Assembly (NCBI GenBank): GCA_902767845.1 | Contig: CACXIV010000005.1 | Location: 25,644 to 89,643 of the forward strand | Origin: an uncultured Ruminococcus sp. | Lineage (GTDB): Bacteria > Bacillota > Clostridia > Oscillospirales > Acutalibacteraceae | DNA length: 64,000 bases | Reading direction: 5' to 3' | In this document: positions 38,772 through 46,657 of the stretch, one piece after another | How the letters are laid out: every line of letters starts with the position of its first letter | How positions within the stretch are numbered: position 1 is the first letter of the stretch | Made by a program: the position numbers and the translations under genes | The notes under the pieces: generated by a model | Told to the model about the DNA's origin: nothing | The model's input: only the letters and a program-made list of their open reading frames with translations | The model's database searches: none

Positions 38772-39503
38772 ATGATAGCGTTATATATTGTTTTGTGGGT
38801 GCTGCTGGGGCTTGCGTCGCTGCTGTTCGCCTACATCTGGTTAATAATCATCAGCGCGCTCTGCGTGAATATGAAAAAGGAATATGAGCGCGACAGCCGT
38901 TACTACCGCTGGCTGCTGAACAGCTCGACGGCGATCGCCGTAAGGCTTATCCGTATCCACATCAGGGTGACGGGCAAGGACATGCTGCCAAAGGGCAGGT
39001 TTTTGCTTGTCTGCAACCACCGCTCAAAATTCGATCCTATCCTTTCGTGGCACATTTTCGCCAAGGAAAATCTTTCCTTTATCTCAAAGCCCGAAAATTT
39101 TAAGGTGCCGATTTACGGCAGGCTGATCCACCGCTGCTGTTTTCTGCCGATCGACCGCGAGAATCCGCGCAACGCGATCAAAACGGTAAAGCAGGCGGTC
39201 AGGCTGATCGACGAGGATATCGCGAGCGTCGCGGTTTATCCCGAGGGCACGCGCAACTACGGCGAGGAGCTTTTGCCGTTCCACAACGCGATGTTCAAGA
39301 TTGCACAGAAAGCGAACGTCCCGGTGGTCGTTATGACCGTGAAGGGCACATACGAGATCCAAAAGAACTTTCCGCTGCACAAAAGCGCGGTCGATATGGA
39401 CGTGCTCGGAGTTATTCCCGTTGAGACCGTCAAGGCGCTCAAGACAAACGAGCTGGGCGACATGGTTGCCGAGATGATGAATAAAAAGCTGAAAGAGATA
39501 TGA
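38772..39503 (+). CDS. plsC: 1-acyl-sn-glycerol-3-phosphate acyltransferase
   Basis: PlsC makes phosphatidic acid by acylating the sn-2 position of lysophosphatidate at the membrane. The 243-residue protein has an N-terminal membrane helix (MIALYIVLWVLLGLASLLFAYIW), the catalytic NHRSKFD motif (HX4D) in LLVCNHRSKFDPI, the glycerol-phosphate site in FLPIDRENPRNAIK, and YPEGTRNYGEELLPF. These are the four canonical acyltransferase blocks. It overlaps the following lipid kinase by 4 bases (ATGA), so the two are likely coupled in phospholipid synthesis. Confidence 0.9.
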   Translation: MIALYIVLWVLLGLASLLFAYIWLIIISALCVNMKKEYERDSRYYRWLLNSSTAIAVRLIRIHIRVTGKDMLPKGRFLLVCNHRSKFDPILSWHIFAKENLSFISKPENFKVPIYGRLIHRCCFLPIDRENPRNAIKTVKQAVRLIDEDIASVAVYPEGTRNYGEELLPFHNAMFKIAQKANVPVVVMTVKGTYEIQKNFPLHKSAVDMDVLGVIPVETVKALKTNELGDMVAEMMNKKLKEI

Positions 39504-40369
39504 ATATGAAAACTTACGTGCTTTATAACAACAAATCAAACAACGGCAAGGGCGGCGGAGCCGCTCGCAGGGTGGGAGACATCTGGAAGCATAAGGATCT
39601 TGTTTTTGTGGACGTGTTCTCAATCGACGACTACAGAGAGTTTTTCTCCTCGCTTGAGCCCGACGACGAGATCTGCGTTTGCGGCGGCGACGGCACCTTC
39701 AATCACTTTGCGAACGACGCTGCCGACGCAGGCTTTGACAACTCGCACAAGGTTTATTTTTACCCCACCGGCACCGGCAACGACTTCTTTAACGACCTCG
39801 GAAAAACCGCCGAGGACGGTCCCGTTGAGGCAAATAAATATATCGTCAACCTGCCGAGGGTGATCGTCAACGGTCAAAACAGGCTCTTTATAAACGGTAT
39901 CGGCTACGGTATCGACGGCTACTGCTGCGAGGAGGGCGACCGTCAGCGCTCGAAGGATATCGGCAAGGAGATCAACTACACCTCTATCGCGATCAAGGGT
40001 CTGCTGTTACACTACAAGCCCACAAACGCCGAGATCACCGTCGACGGCGTGACTCATAAATTTGAAAAGGTCTGGCTCGCGCCCACAATGAACGGCCGCT
40101 TTTACGGCGGCGGAATGATGGCGACCCCCGATCAGGACAGGCTGAACGCCGAGCGTACCGTAACCACGATGGTCATGTACGGCAAGGGCAAGATCGGAAC
40201 TCTCGCGGCGTTCCCGACTATCTTCAAGGGCGAGCACGTAAAAAAGACAAAGATCGTAAAGACCTTTGTCGGCAAAAAGGTCACGGTAAAATTTGACCGT
40301 CCCGTAGCGTTGCAGATCGACGGCGAGACCGTGCTCAATGTAACCGAATATACGGTGGAAACACCCTGA
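39500..40369 (+). CDS. Diacylglycerol/lipid kinase family protein
   Basis: This 289-residue protein has the DAGK catalytic-domain signature CVCGGDGTFNHFAN, preceded by YNNKSNNGKGGG as phosphate loop, and PTGTGNDFFND. The family phosphorylates diacylglycerol or other lipids with ATP, salvaging diacylglycerol to phosphatidate, the product of its partner PlsC. The C-terminal beta domain ends in VALQIDGETVLN, matching the family. Two in-frame ATGs (39500 and 39506) are possible starts; the first overlaps the plsC stop and is preferred. A strong terminator follows. Confidence 0.88.
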   Translation: MNMKTYVLYNNKSNNGKGGGAARRVGDIWKHKDLVFVDVFSIDDYREFFSSLEPDDEICVCGGDGTFNHFANDAADAGFDNSHKVYFYPTGTGNDFFNDLGKTAEDGPVEANKYIVNLPRVIVNGQNRLFINGIGYGIDGYCCEEGDRQRSKDIGKEINYTSIAIKGLLLHYKPTNAEITVDGVTHKFEKVWLAPTMNGRFYGGGMMATPDQDRLNAERTVTTMVMYGKGKIGTLAAFPTIFKGEHVKKTKIVKTFVGKKVTVKFDRPVALQIDGETVLNVTEYTVETP

Positions 40370-40382
40370 TAACACAAAAAAT

Positions 40383-40413
40383 GCTCCCGAACGGATCTGT
40401 TCCGTTCGGGAGC
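40383..40413. terminator. Bidirectional terminator
   Basis: 13-bp stem GCTCCCGAACGGA / TCCGTTCGGGAGC with loop TCTGT, between the lipid kinase and converging dockerin genes. Confidence 0.9.
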
Positions 40414-40430
40414 TGTTCTTTTGGATGTTT

Positions 40431-42527
40431 TTATTTCTTGATGAATTCCGTTATCTTTCCTGCCGCGAATTTTTGGATATCCACAGAGTCGAGGATATTT
40501 ACATCGCCGTCGTTGTTGACGTCGGCAGCTTCTTTTTCTTCATCGGTGAGGGTCGCATTGCCGGCAGCGTACTTTTGTACGACAGTCGCGTCGAGAACAT
40601 CTACATTACCGTCGTTGTTAAGATCTCCGACCATGCGCGCGGCGGCTTCAACGATAGTCGCGTGAGTTTCCGCGAGGTGACCCATATAGCTGATCCTGAT
40701 CAGATTATTATGACCGATATCAAAAGTATCCCATGCGAACTGGCAGGTATAAAATTCGATTTTCTGTCCGTCAACATATCCGCCCGTCACGCCGTCCTTT
40801 ACGGTTCCGTCCTTAAAGTAAACGCGCACGGGAATATCCTTGAAGTTGTCTTCGTAATAGCAGTAATACGGTCCGTCATATTCGCTTGGATAGAAATCGT
40901 AATATTCTTCCCATTCTCCGTGTGTGTAGCGTTCGATAGGGGCGGGAGGGCTGAGGACTTCGATGTGATCAACAGGGCTTTCGGTAATGGTCACGTTGAG
41001 CGTGGTGGTGTGATCCAGATATTTGATCGTGAGCTCGTTATCCGAGCCGACTGTCCAGTGCTTATTGTACTGATCGTTCCTTGAAGAGAAGCCGTAAAAG
41101 TTGACCTGCTCGCTGAACTTGCCTGTTTTGCTTGTGCCGTCTTTAAAGTTGACCCTCAGCTCGACATCGCTTAGATCGGGCGTGTAATAGTAATAATAAT
41201 TCTGTTCGTAGCTTCCTGTCTCTTGGTTGTAGGTTTCGGACCAGGAACCGTTTGTGAACTCGGTTACAGATTTATCAAGACCTTTTACTACCTCAATGCT
41301 TTCTACCGGGTCGTCGATGATCTCGACCTCGCAGGTGTCGTATTGCTGTCCGCAGGAAACGTAGATCGTGGTATCGTTATACCAAGCGCGGATATACTCT
41401 CCGTTAACATAGTTTCCGTCTGTTCCGTACCGCCAGTGTGAAACCGTGTCGTCTGCCCATGTAACGTCGGCCTCAAGTCCGTCGTAGTTGAAGTGATTTC
41501 TGGGGAAAAAGCCGTTGACATACGTTGTCTGATCCGGCGGAGAGGTGATTTTAACGCTTTTAACGCGGCTCACCTCGTCAACGGAAACGGTAAACGGTCC
41601 GGTCGTAAATCCGTATTCGATTTGCAGGTAGTATGTCTCGCCGCCTTTAAGATCCCTGCTGATTTCCGGCTTTGTACCGAAGTCGGATAAGATGGATTTG
41701 AATCTGCTGTTATAAAGGGACATGGTCATATCATGTCTCGAGTTTGCCTTGATCGCGTAGCGGCAGTCCTTTTCGGGAGTCAGCTTGTAAACGACCTTGG
41801 CGTCCTGATATGCTATGTTGCCCTGCTTTGTTTCGCCGGGGGCAAGCGTCTCACGGTCGACCGCGTTGATCTTTATGCTGTCGGATAAGCCGCTTTCGGT
41901 TTCAACCGTAATAACAGCCTCTCCGACCGATTTGATTTTTACAAGACCGCGTTGGGGTATCTCGGCGACAGCTTCGTCGGAGCTGCGCCAGATCGTTGAG
42001 TTGTACGGAACGTTCTCGTGATTTTTAGGAGAGTATTCGATAAAAAGATGAAACGAGGTGTTTACATAGGCGGTGATCTCATCGCCCGCGGTGATTTCCA
42101 AACTCTCGGCAGGAGTCAGGATATCCTCGCTCACGTAAACGGAGCCTGTCTCTGTCGGGTCAGAAAAACACACCGAGAGATAGTACGTCTCGCCGCTTTT
42201 AAGCTCTGCCTCGATGCGGTAACCGCCGTATGAGGTGTATTCTCTGTAGCAATCCGCGATCAGTTTTTTTCCCGAATCATAAAGATCGCAATAGGTGTCT
42301 ACGAACGCGCCGTTTGTATAAAGCGCGTAGACCGAGTCCTCTTCCGGCTTGACAACAAACCAATCGCAGTCTCCGCCGTTTTCGATAACGGCCCATTGAG
42401 ACTCGCCGGGCTTCAGTTCTTTGTATTCTGCGGCGCTGTCATCGGCGAATACACTCGTAACGCTCAGCGGTATGAGTCCGAAAACCATCATACACGCAAG
42501 CGCAACGGATAATAGTCTTTTTTTCAT
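40431..42527 (-). CDS. Secreted Ig-like/PPC-like protein with C-terminal dockerin
   Basis: This 698-residue paralogue of the protein at 12407 has a signal peptide (RLLSVALACMMVFGLIPLSV). A PPC-like block follows at about 35-130, a Big_2-like domain (TIWRSSDEAVAEI) at about 135-225, and a second PPC-like block (GGETYYLQIEYG) at 225-320. Three Big_3-like domains then extend to about 635 (SIEVVKG, FKDGTSKT, WTVGSDNELTIKYL). It ends in a dockerin (GDLNNDGNVDVLDATVVQKY, DVNNDGDVNILDSVDIQKF). GGAGG lies eight bases before ATG. No catalytic domain is visible. It probably binds a cohesin and another surface or glycan partner. Confidence 0.9.
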   Translation of the reverse strand: MKKRLLSVALACMMVFGLIPLSVTSVFADDSAAEYKELKPGESQWAVIENGGDCDWFVVKPEEDSVYALYTNGAFVDTYCDLYDSGKKLIADCYREYTSYGGYRIEAELKSGETYYLSVCFSDPTETGSVYVSEDILTPAESLEITAGDEITAYVNTSFHLFIEYSPKNHENVPYNSTIWRSSDEAVAEIPQRGLVKIKSVGEAVITVETESGLSDSIKINAVDRETLAPGETKQGNIAYQDAKVVYKLTPEKDCRYAIKANSRHDMTMSLYNSRFKSILSDFGTKPEISRDLKGGETYYLQIEYGFTTGPFTVSVDEVSRVKSVKITSPPDQTTYVNGFFPRNHFNYDGLEADVTWADDTVSHWRYGTDGNYVNGEYIRAWYNDTTIYVSCGQQYDTCEVEIIDDPVESIEVVKGLDKSVTEFTNGSWSETYNQETGSYEQNYYYYYTPDLSDVELRVNFKDGTSKTGKFSEQVNFYGFSSRNDQYNKHWTVGSDNELTIKYLDHTTTLNVTITESPVDHIEVLSPPAPIERYTHGEWEEYYDFYPSEYDGPYYCYYEDNFKDIPVRVYFKDGTVKDGVTGGYVDGQKIEFYTCQFAWDTFDIGHNNLIRISYMGHLAETHATIVEAAARMVGDLNNDGNVDVLDATVVQKYAAGNATLTDEEKEAADVNNDGDVNILDSVDIQKFAAGKITEFIKK

Positions 42528-42589
42528 TCCGGGATCCTCCAGAATCCGATCCGCGCTATAAAGCGGTTGCGGATCAATGTTTTTAAATC

Positions 42590-42618
42590 ATTATACATCA
42601 AACGTACAAAATCCGCAA
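42590..42618 (-). promoter_or_regulatory. Promoter of the 698-residue dockerin gene
   Basis: Minus strand TTGCGG (42613-42618), 17-base spacer, TATAAT (42590-42595). The leader contains GATCCGC / GCGGATC arms around 42548-42575 that can form a stem. Confidence 0.7.
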
Positions 42619-42625
42619 TATGTAT

Positions 42626-43057
42626 TTAATGTTTTTTCCTTTTTGCCTTGAACTGCTTTACTCTGTCCGATATCTCCGCGAGCTCTGACTTAGGCAGGTC
42701 GGGAAGGTTCTCGAGCTTTTCGAGGAAGGTCGAGATAGTGTCGTTTTCCTTGGCTCTCAGATACTCGTTGTAGTAGCTCACAACAACGCCCGGAACCATA
42801 GCGAGCACTATCATAGCGTAAACGGTAATGAATATTACGATTATCCTGCCGGGGATCGTGCCGGCGGTTATGTCTCCGAAGCCGATGGTCGAAAAAGACA
42901 CGAAGCTGAACCACAGCCCGTCGCCGAAGGAGTGCACATCAGGCTCGATCAAAAACAGCAATAATCCCGAAACCAGATAGCAGATAATAAAGCCCATAAA
43001 CATGTTGAACAGTCCGGTGCGCCTGAGCACGCGGAAAAAACGTCTTAAATTAAGCAT
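42626..43057 (-). CDS. Two-TM potassium channel (ion-channel domain)
   Basis: This 143-residue protein has two membrane helices (FMGFIICYLVSGLLLFLI and IIVIFITVYAMIVLAMVPGVVVSYY) flanking a pore helix and the filter TIGFGD in SFSTIGFGDITAG, diagnostic of K+-selective channels. A basic cytoplasmic C-terminus of about 45 residues (EKLENLPDLPKSELAEISDRVKQ) is too short for an RCK domain. Four copies would be needed for a pore. It lies 9 bases after a flavin-binding PPOX gene on the same strand, so they probably share a transcript. Role: potassium flux or membrane potential control. Confidence 0.88.
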   Translation of the reverse strand: MLNLRRFFRVLRRTGLFNMFMGFIICYLVSGLLLFLIEPDVHSFGDGLWFSFVSFSTIGFGDITAGTIPGRIIVIFITVYAMIVLAMVPGVVVSYYNEYLRAKENDTISTFLEKLENLPDLPKSELAEISDRVKQFKAKRKKH

Positions 43058-43066
43058 GATACCACC

Positions 43067-43537
43067 TCACGATTCGTTGACGAGCTTGCCGGTCATATGA
43101 TCTATACTCATCTCGAGTATGCAGACCTTATCCAAATACTTTTTTATCTCACGCTCGACATCCTCGGGGTCGGGATTGTATTTGTTGCCGAGCATACGAA
43201 GTATATTTTCCTTTTTATCCGCGTCGGTAATAAACGATATCCTGCCGAACACGATAACGCTTGAGATATTCAGCGCCCACTCGTTTTCTTTTTTGAACCC
43301 CTTGTCCGCAACGCAAAAGGACGCTTTCGGGTCGGCGTTGATCGCGTCGATCTTGTGCCCCTCGGAAGCACAGTGAAAATACAGCCTTCCGCCGTAATAA
43401 AGATGATCAAGCGGCAGCGCGTAAGGGTAGCCGTTCTCCCCGTGAAGCGCGAGCACGCCTCTGGGCTCGTTTTGTAATATCTCAATACATTTTTCATCCG
43501 ATAGCTGCTGCTTGAACCGCCGCATTTTTCTGAACAC
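43067..43537 (-). CDS. Pyridoxamine 5'-phosphate oxidase-family (NimA-like) flavoprotein
   Basis: This protein of about 156 residues is a split-barrel flavin-binding protein of the NimA/PPOX type (RRFKQQLSDEKCIEIL, EPRGVLALHGENGYPYALPL, YFHCASEGHKID). The start is likely GTG 43537, giving VFRKMRRFKQQL, the usual family N-terminus, with AAGGGG just upstream. Upstream in-frame ATGs fall inside the promoter. The predicted leader is very short. NimA relatives reduce nitroimidazoles or protect against oxidants; the physiological substrate here is unknown. It is cotranscribed with the potassium channel. Confidence 0.82.
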   Translation of the reverse strand: MFRKMRRFKQQLSDEKCIEILQNEPRGVLALHGENGYPYALPLDHLYYGGRLYFHCASEGHKIDAINADPKASFCVADKGFKKENEWALNISSVIVFGRISFITDADKKENILRMLGNKYNPDPEDVEREIKKYLDKVCILEMSIDHMTGKLVNES

Positions 43538-43556
43538 AATATCACCCCTTAGATAC

Positions 43557-43585
43557 ATTTTAGCATAAAGAAAACCCGCGCGCAA
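43557..43585 (-). promoter_or_regulatory. Promoter of the NimA-like/K+ channel genes
   Basis: Minus strand TTGCGC (43580-43585), 17-base spacer, TAAAAT (43557-43562). The start site near 43550 lies almost at the ribosome-binding site. Confidence 0.65.
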
Positions 43586-43627
43586 TGGGTTTGCGTTAGA
43601 TAGAATAAATTGTCGAAATAAAAATTC

Positions 43628-43778
43628 GGGGCTGTCGCATTAAACCAAAAACTACCACTGTCATTCCGAGCGTAGCCGAGGAATCTCCTTAATTCTGCTG
43701 ACTTTTGGAGATTTCTCCACGCGCTTCGCTTGGTCGAAATGACATTTTTGGTAATAAATGGTTTATTGCGACAGCCCC
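43628..43778. repeat. Inverted-repeat (MITE-like) element, about 151 bp
   Basis: The ends GGGGCTGTCGCATTAAACC and GGTTTATTGCGACAGCCCC are near-perfect inverted repeats of about 19 bases. Internally TGTCATTCCGAGCG pairs with CTTGGTCGAAATGACA, so the element could fold into one long hairpin. It contains no gene and lies just after the GH25 lysozyme stop. The internal motif is typical of dispersed short repeats in bacterial genomes. It may also work as a terminator for the lysozyme gene. Confidence 0.65.
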
Positions 43779-43792
43779 TTACTTTTTTAAAA

Positions 43793-44716
43793 TCAAATCT
43801 TCTGCTTTATCAGCTTCGCGAGGTATTTGATAAAGTTATCTCCGGCTATGCCGTTTTGGACATAGCCGCCTTTTTTGAGCACCTGATTCACCGCTATCTG
43901 CGTGCCGTCGCCGAACACGCCGTTTTCGTCCATGCCCTGATTGGTGATTTTAAGCTTTCTGGCGATAAGGAGCATTTCCTTTAGGGCGAGAATACCCGTA
44001 TCGCGATCCGACATTTTGTAGCCTGTTTGGTCAAGGATCTTGCCGGTCTGCTTAGGCCAACCGTTGTAGCCTCCGCTTTTTATGATCGCCGGGTAGTCCT
44101 TGTAGCATTTGTCCTTGTCTATGACGCCGACACCCGGAATGTTGTTGCTCTCCAAAAAATTTGTCTCGCCGCCGTATTGCCACATACCGTAGCTTCCGCG
44201 GTAGTCGCAGGTAGAGTTCCACTGAGCTACCCATACGTCGTAGGTTTTCAGCAGGCTCTGATCGTTGAGCTGATTGTTGAGCCAGCTCAGCGAGGCGTAT
44301 AGCATGGGATAATACCCTGCGCGCCTGATATCAGAGAGAAACCTCTTGCAGATCTCAACGAGCGTTTTGTTCGACGGCATACCGTTGCGCCTTTTGTAGC
44401 CGTCGCCGTCCTCCATGTCAAAGGCTACCGGCATGGTCGGACGCTTTCCCTTGAGCAACCTGATAACGTGTTTTGCTTCACTGGCGGCTTCGTCGGTGTT
44501 GAGCGCATAGGAATACAGATACGCTCCCCACGGCACGCCTGCCGCCTCGCATTTTTTGACGTTGTTTTCAAACTGGCTGTCGTCCTGAACCGTCAGGTCT
44601 GAACCGTAGCCGCAGCGGATCATAACAAAGTCGTAACCCGCGTTTTTGATTTTTTCAATGCTGACATTCCCGTTCAGCGACGAGATGTCAACGCCCTTTT
44701 TTCCGGATATATTCAT
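43793..44716 (-). CDS. GH25 lysozyme (muramidase) with C-terminal repeat domain
   Basis: This 307-residue enzyme starts at ATG 44716 after AAGGAGG. The GH25 catalytic domain covers about residues 5-200, with GVDISSLNGNVS, MIRCGYG, WGAYLYSYAL and AFDMEDGDGY, the DXE catalytic pair of the family, then YASLSWLNNQL, VAQWNSTCDY and MWQYGG. It cleaves beta-1,4 bonds between MurNAc and GlcNAc. The last 85 residues look like a peptidoglycan-binding domain (MDENGVFGDGTQIAVNQVL). No signal peptide is seen, as in phage endolysins, which release with a holin; an isolated holin-like pair is encoded nearby at 47.7 kb. Confidence 0.9.
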   Translation of the reverse strand: MNISGKKGVDISSLNGNVSIEKIKNAGYDFVMIRCGYGSDLTVQDDSQFENNVKKCEAAGVPWGAYLYSYALNTDEAASEAKHVIRLLKGKRPTMPVAFDMEDGDGYKRRNGMPSNKTLVEICKRFLSDIRRAGYYPMLYASLSWLNNQLNDQSLLKTYDVWVAQWNSTCDYRGSYGMWQYGGETNFLESNNIPGVGVIDKDKCYKDYPAIIKSGGYNGWPKQTGKILDQTGYKMSDRDTGILALKEMLLIARKLKITNQGMDENGVFGDGTQIAVNQVLKKGGYVQNGIAGDNFIKYLAKLIKQKI

Positions 44717-44855
44717 AATTCCTCCTTGATTATTCCCAAAATAACAGCTTCCGCTGTAGTACATGATATGCGGATTTTCGCAAAGTGACAGTTATCCCCC
44801 TCACTTATACTCCCAAAACGCGAAAAATTGCGTATTTTTGTGCAATTTCAGACTA

Positions 44856-44884
44856 TTTATTTTTTAAAAAATTTGTGGTATAAT
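44856..44884 (+). promoter_or_regulatory. Probable promoter of the UPF0340 gene
   Basis: TATAAT (44879-44884) with a weak TTTATT (44856-44861) at 17 bases. The -10 is good and the -35 is uncertain. Confidence 0.5.
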
Positions 44885-44913
44885 AAAAGCATAACATTTT
44901 CGGAGATGATATT

Positions 44914-45456
44914 ATGAACAGAGAGCTATTTGATCAGGCAAAAATCGCCGCTGCCGAGCTGTGCGTAAGGGCGAATCTAAAGCCCGGAGATATAATGGTG
45001 GTGGGCTGCTCCTCGAGCGAGATCACCGGAGGCGTGATCGGTCACAATTCAAGCCTTGAGGCCGCCGAGGCGGTCTTTAAGGGGATATACGAGGCGCTGA
45101 CCGACAGCGGGGTCTACCTTGCCGCTCAGTGCTGCGAGCACCTGAACCGAGCTATAATAATTGAGAGAGAGGCTGTGCCGAACCGCGAGATCGTGAACGT
45201 TGTTCCTCAGCCTAAGGCGGGCGGCTCGTTTGCGACTACGGCGTATAAAACATTCAAAAATCCCGTGGCTCTTGAGGAGATAAAGGCTGACGCCGGGCTT
45301 GATATCGGCGGCACCCTGATCGGCATGCACCTCAAAAGGGTGGCTGTCCCGGTAAGGCTGAGCGTCGATCATATCGGCAGCGCGATATTGCTCGCCGCGA
45401 GGACAAGACCCAAATATATCGGCGGCGAAAGAGCCGTGTACGACGATAAGCTTTGA
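44914..45456 (+). CDS. UPF0340/TIGR01440 family protein (YwlG-like)
   Basis: This 180-residue cytosolic protein of unknown function has the family features VVGCSSSEITGGVIGHNSS, QCCEHLNRAIIIERE and GLDIGGTLIGMHLKRVAVP. The Ser-rich CSSSE loop and conserved His/Glu residues suggest a nucleotide- or phosphosugar-binding enzyme, but no reaction is established. Length is normal for the family. It has its own promoter and is followed by a terminator, so it is probably a single-gene unit. Confidence 0.88.
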   Translation: MNRELFDQAKIAAAELCVRANLKPGDIMVVGCSSSEITGGVIGHNSSLEAAEAVFKGIYEALTDSGVYLAAQCCEHLNRAIIIEREAVPNREIVNVVPQPKAGGSFATTAYKTFKNPVALEEIKADAGLDIGGTLIGMHLKRVAVPVRLSVDHIGSAILLAARTRPKYIGGERAVYDDKL

Positions 45457-45466
45457 TTGAACCCGA

Positions 45467-45496
45467 GGGGCGGTCGCTGACCGTCCCTGAGTTTTT
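45467..45496 (+). terminator. Terminator of the UPF0340 gene
   Basis: AGGGGCGGTC/GACCGTCCCT stem with a one-base bulge and loop GCT, then GAGTTTTT. Confidence 0.75.
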
Positions 45497-45580
45497 GAGC
45501 GTTTTAACCTGCGCGCCCGTGATCCGGGCGTTCATAAAACAGGGCGGCGTTAGCGGATCTGCCGGTGTGTTCCGCCGCAC

Positions 45581-45608
45581 TTGACTTTTTTTATAAAATC
45601 AGTAAAAT
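45581..45608 (+). promoter_or_regulatory. Promoter of the zinc-ribbon/C39 protease genes
   Basis: TTGACT (45581-45586), 16-base spacer, TAAAAT (45603-45608), 39 bases before the ATG. Confidence 0.72.
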
Positions 45609-45646
45609 AGACTATGAGAAAAATTAGGGGTAATGGGGAGATAATA

Positions 45647-46621
45647 ATGATCTGTGAAAAATGCGGACGCGTATTGGCGGAGAACGAGAGTTCCTGTCCG
45701 GATTGCGGAGCGGCCGTTCCCGAAAAAACGGAAAAGGGAGCGCGGCTCAAAATATCTAAGCGCGCGAAAATAATAATCGCCTCCGTAGCCGCCGCCGCGG
45801 TTACCGCCGTGCTTGTTGTTTTTGTGCTGATACCGCTGATAATGCCTCAGGCTGATGTTTCAAAATACATATCCGTTACGTTTGATTCCGATCCTCAGTA
45901 CGAGGGGAACATAAGAGGAACCATAACAATAAATCGTCAGGATGTGATCGACCGGTACCTTGAGGACGAGCCTCAAAGCATGAGCGTCAACGGCGCGGTC
46001 GACCGTCTGCTGTACTACGCGACGATAAATTATTCCGATGCGGACGGAAAAAAGACCGGCTCCGGCAGGAACTCGGTAAAGTTCGGCGATATCAGCAAGG
46101 ACGATGTTCTGACAGTGGAGATCACATGGCCGGAGGAAGAAAAGGAAAAAGCGATCATCGCGCGGGAGGAAAAGGCGCTTGGAATAACGATCAACAAATC
46201 CCCCAAAACATTTGAAGTGAAGATCGCGGATTATTTAAAGGATCAGGGCATATCGCTCAAAGATCCGGTCGAGATCGACATTACGGACTATATCAGAGAT
46301 AACGATTTGATTTTTACCTTCAAGGATGAAGGCGGTCTGAGAGCCGGAGTCAAGGTGTTTGAAAACAAAATCGGCGAATACACGCTGAAATGCGACAATA
46401 ATTATTTTCCCGCGATCAGAATATACGACAAAGCCGGAAAGTATTTTTCGTCGATATATCTTGAGTTCTCAAAATCTTCGGATCTGGTTGCGGGCGAGAA
46501 GATAACACTCGATTATTCCGCGGATAACAGCGACGCGATAAAGAACGGGATATTGCTGACGGGAGAGCCTGTCGAATACACGGTAACACAACCCGAGGAG
46601 CCCGATCCGGGGAAAAATTAA
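45647..46621 (+). CDS. Zinc-ribbon single-pass membrane protein with extracellular domain
   Basis: The start ATG 45647 is chosen because GGGGAG lies just upstream; an in-frame ATG at 45614 lacks a ribosome-binding site. The 324-residue product begins MICEKCGRVLAENESSCPDC, a cytoplasmic zinc ribbon, then has one membrane helix (about residues 40-66) and an extracellular part of about 255 residues rich in charged residues and beta strands (ITINRQDVIDRYL, TVEITWPEEE). The layout of zinc ribbon, TM helix and extracellular domain resembles TcaA/YvbJ-type envelope proteins, though I cannot be more specific. It is followed after 36 bases by an anchored C39 protease, likely in the same transcript. 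Confidence 0.75.
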   Translation: MICEKCGRVLAENESSCPDCGAAVPEKTEKGARLKISKRAKIIIASVAAAAVTAVLVVFVLIPLIMPQADVSKYISVTFDSDPQYEGNIRGTITINRQDVIDRYLEDEPQSMSVNGAVDRLLYYATINYSDADGKKTGSGRNSVKFGDISKDDVLTVEITWPEEEKEKAIIAREEKALGITINKSPKTFEVKIADYLKDQGISLKDPVEIDITDYIRDNDLIFTFKDEGGLRAGVKVFENKIGEYTLKCDNNYFPAIRIYDKAGKYFSSIYLEFSKSSDLVAGEKITLDYSADNSDAIKNGILLTGEPVEYTVTQPEEPDPGKN

Positions 46622-46657
46622 GACAATACCATGATGTATTGAAAAAAGTGGGATAAA

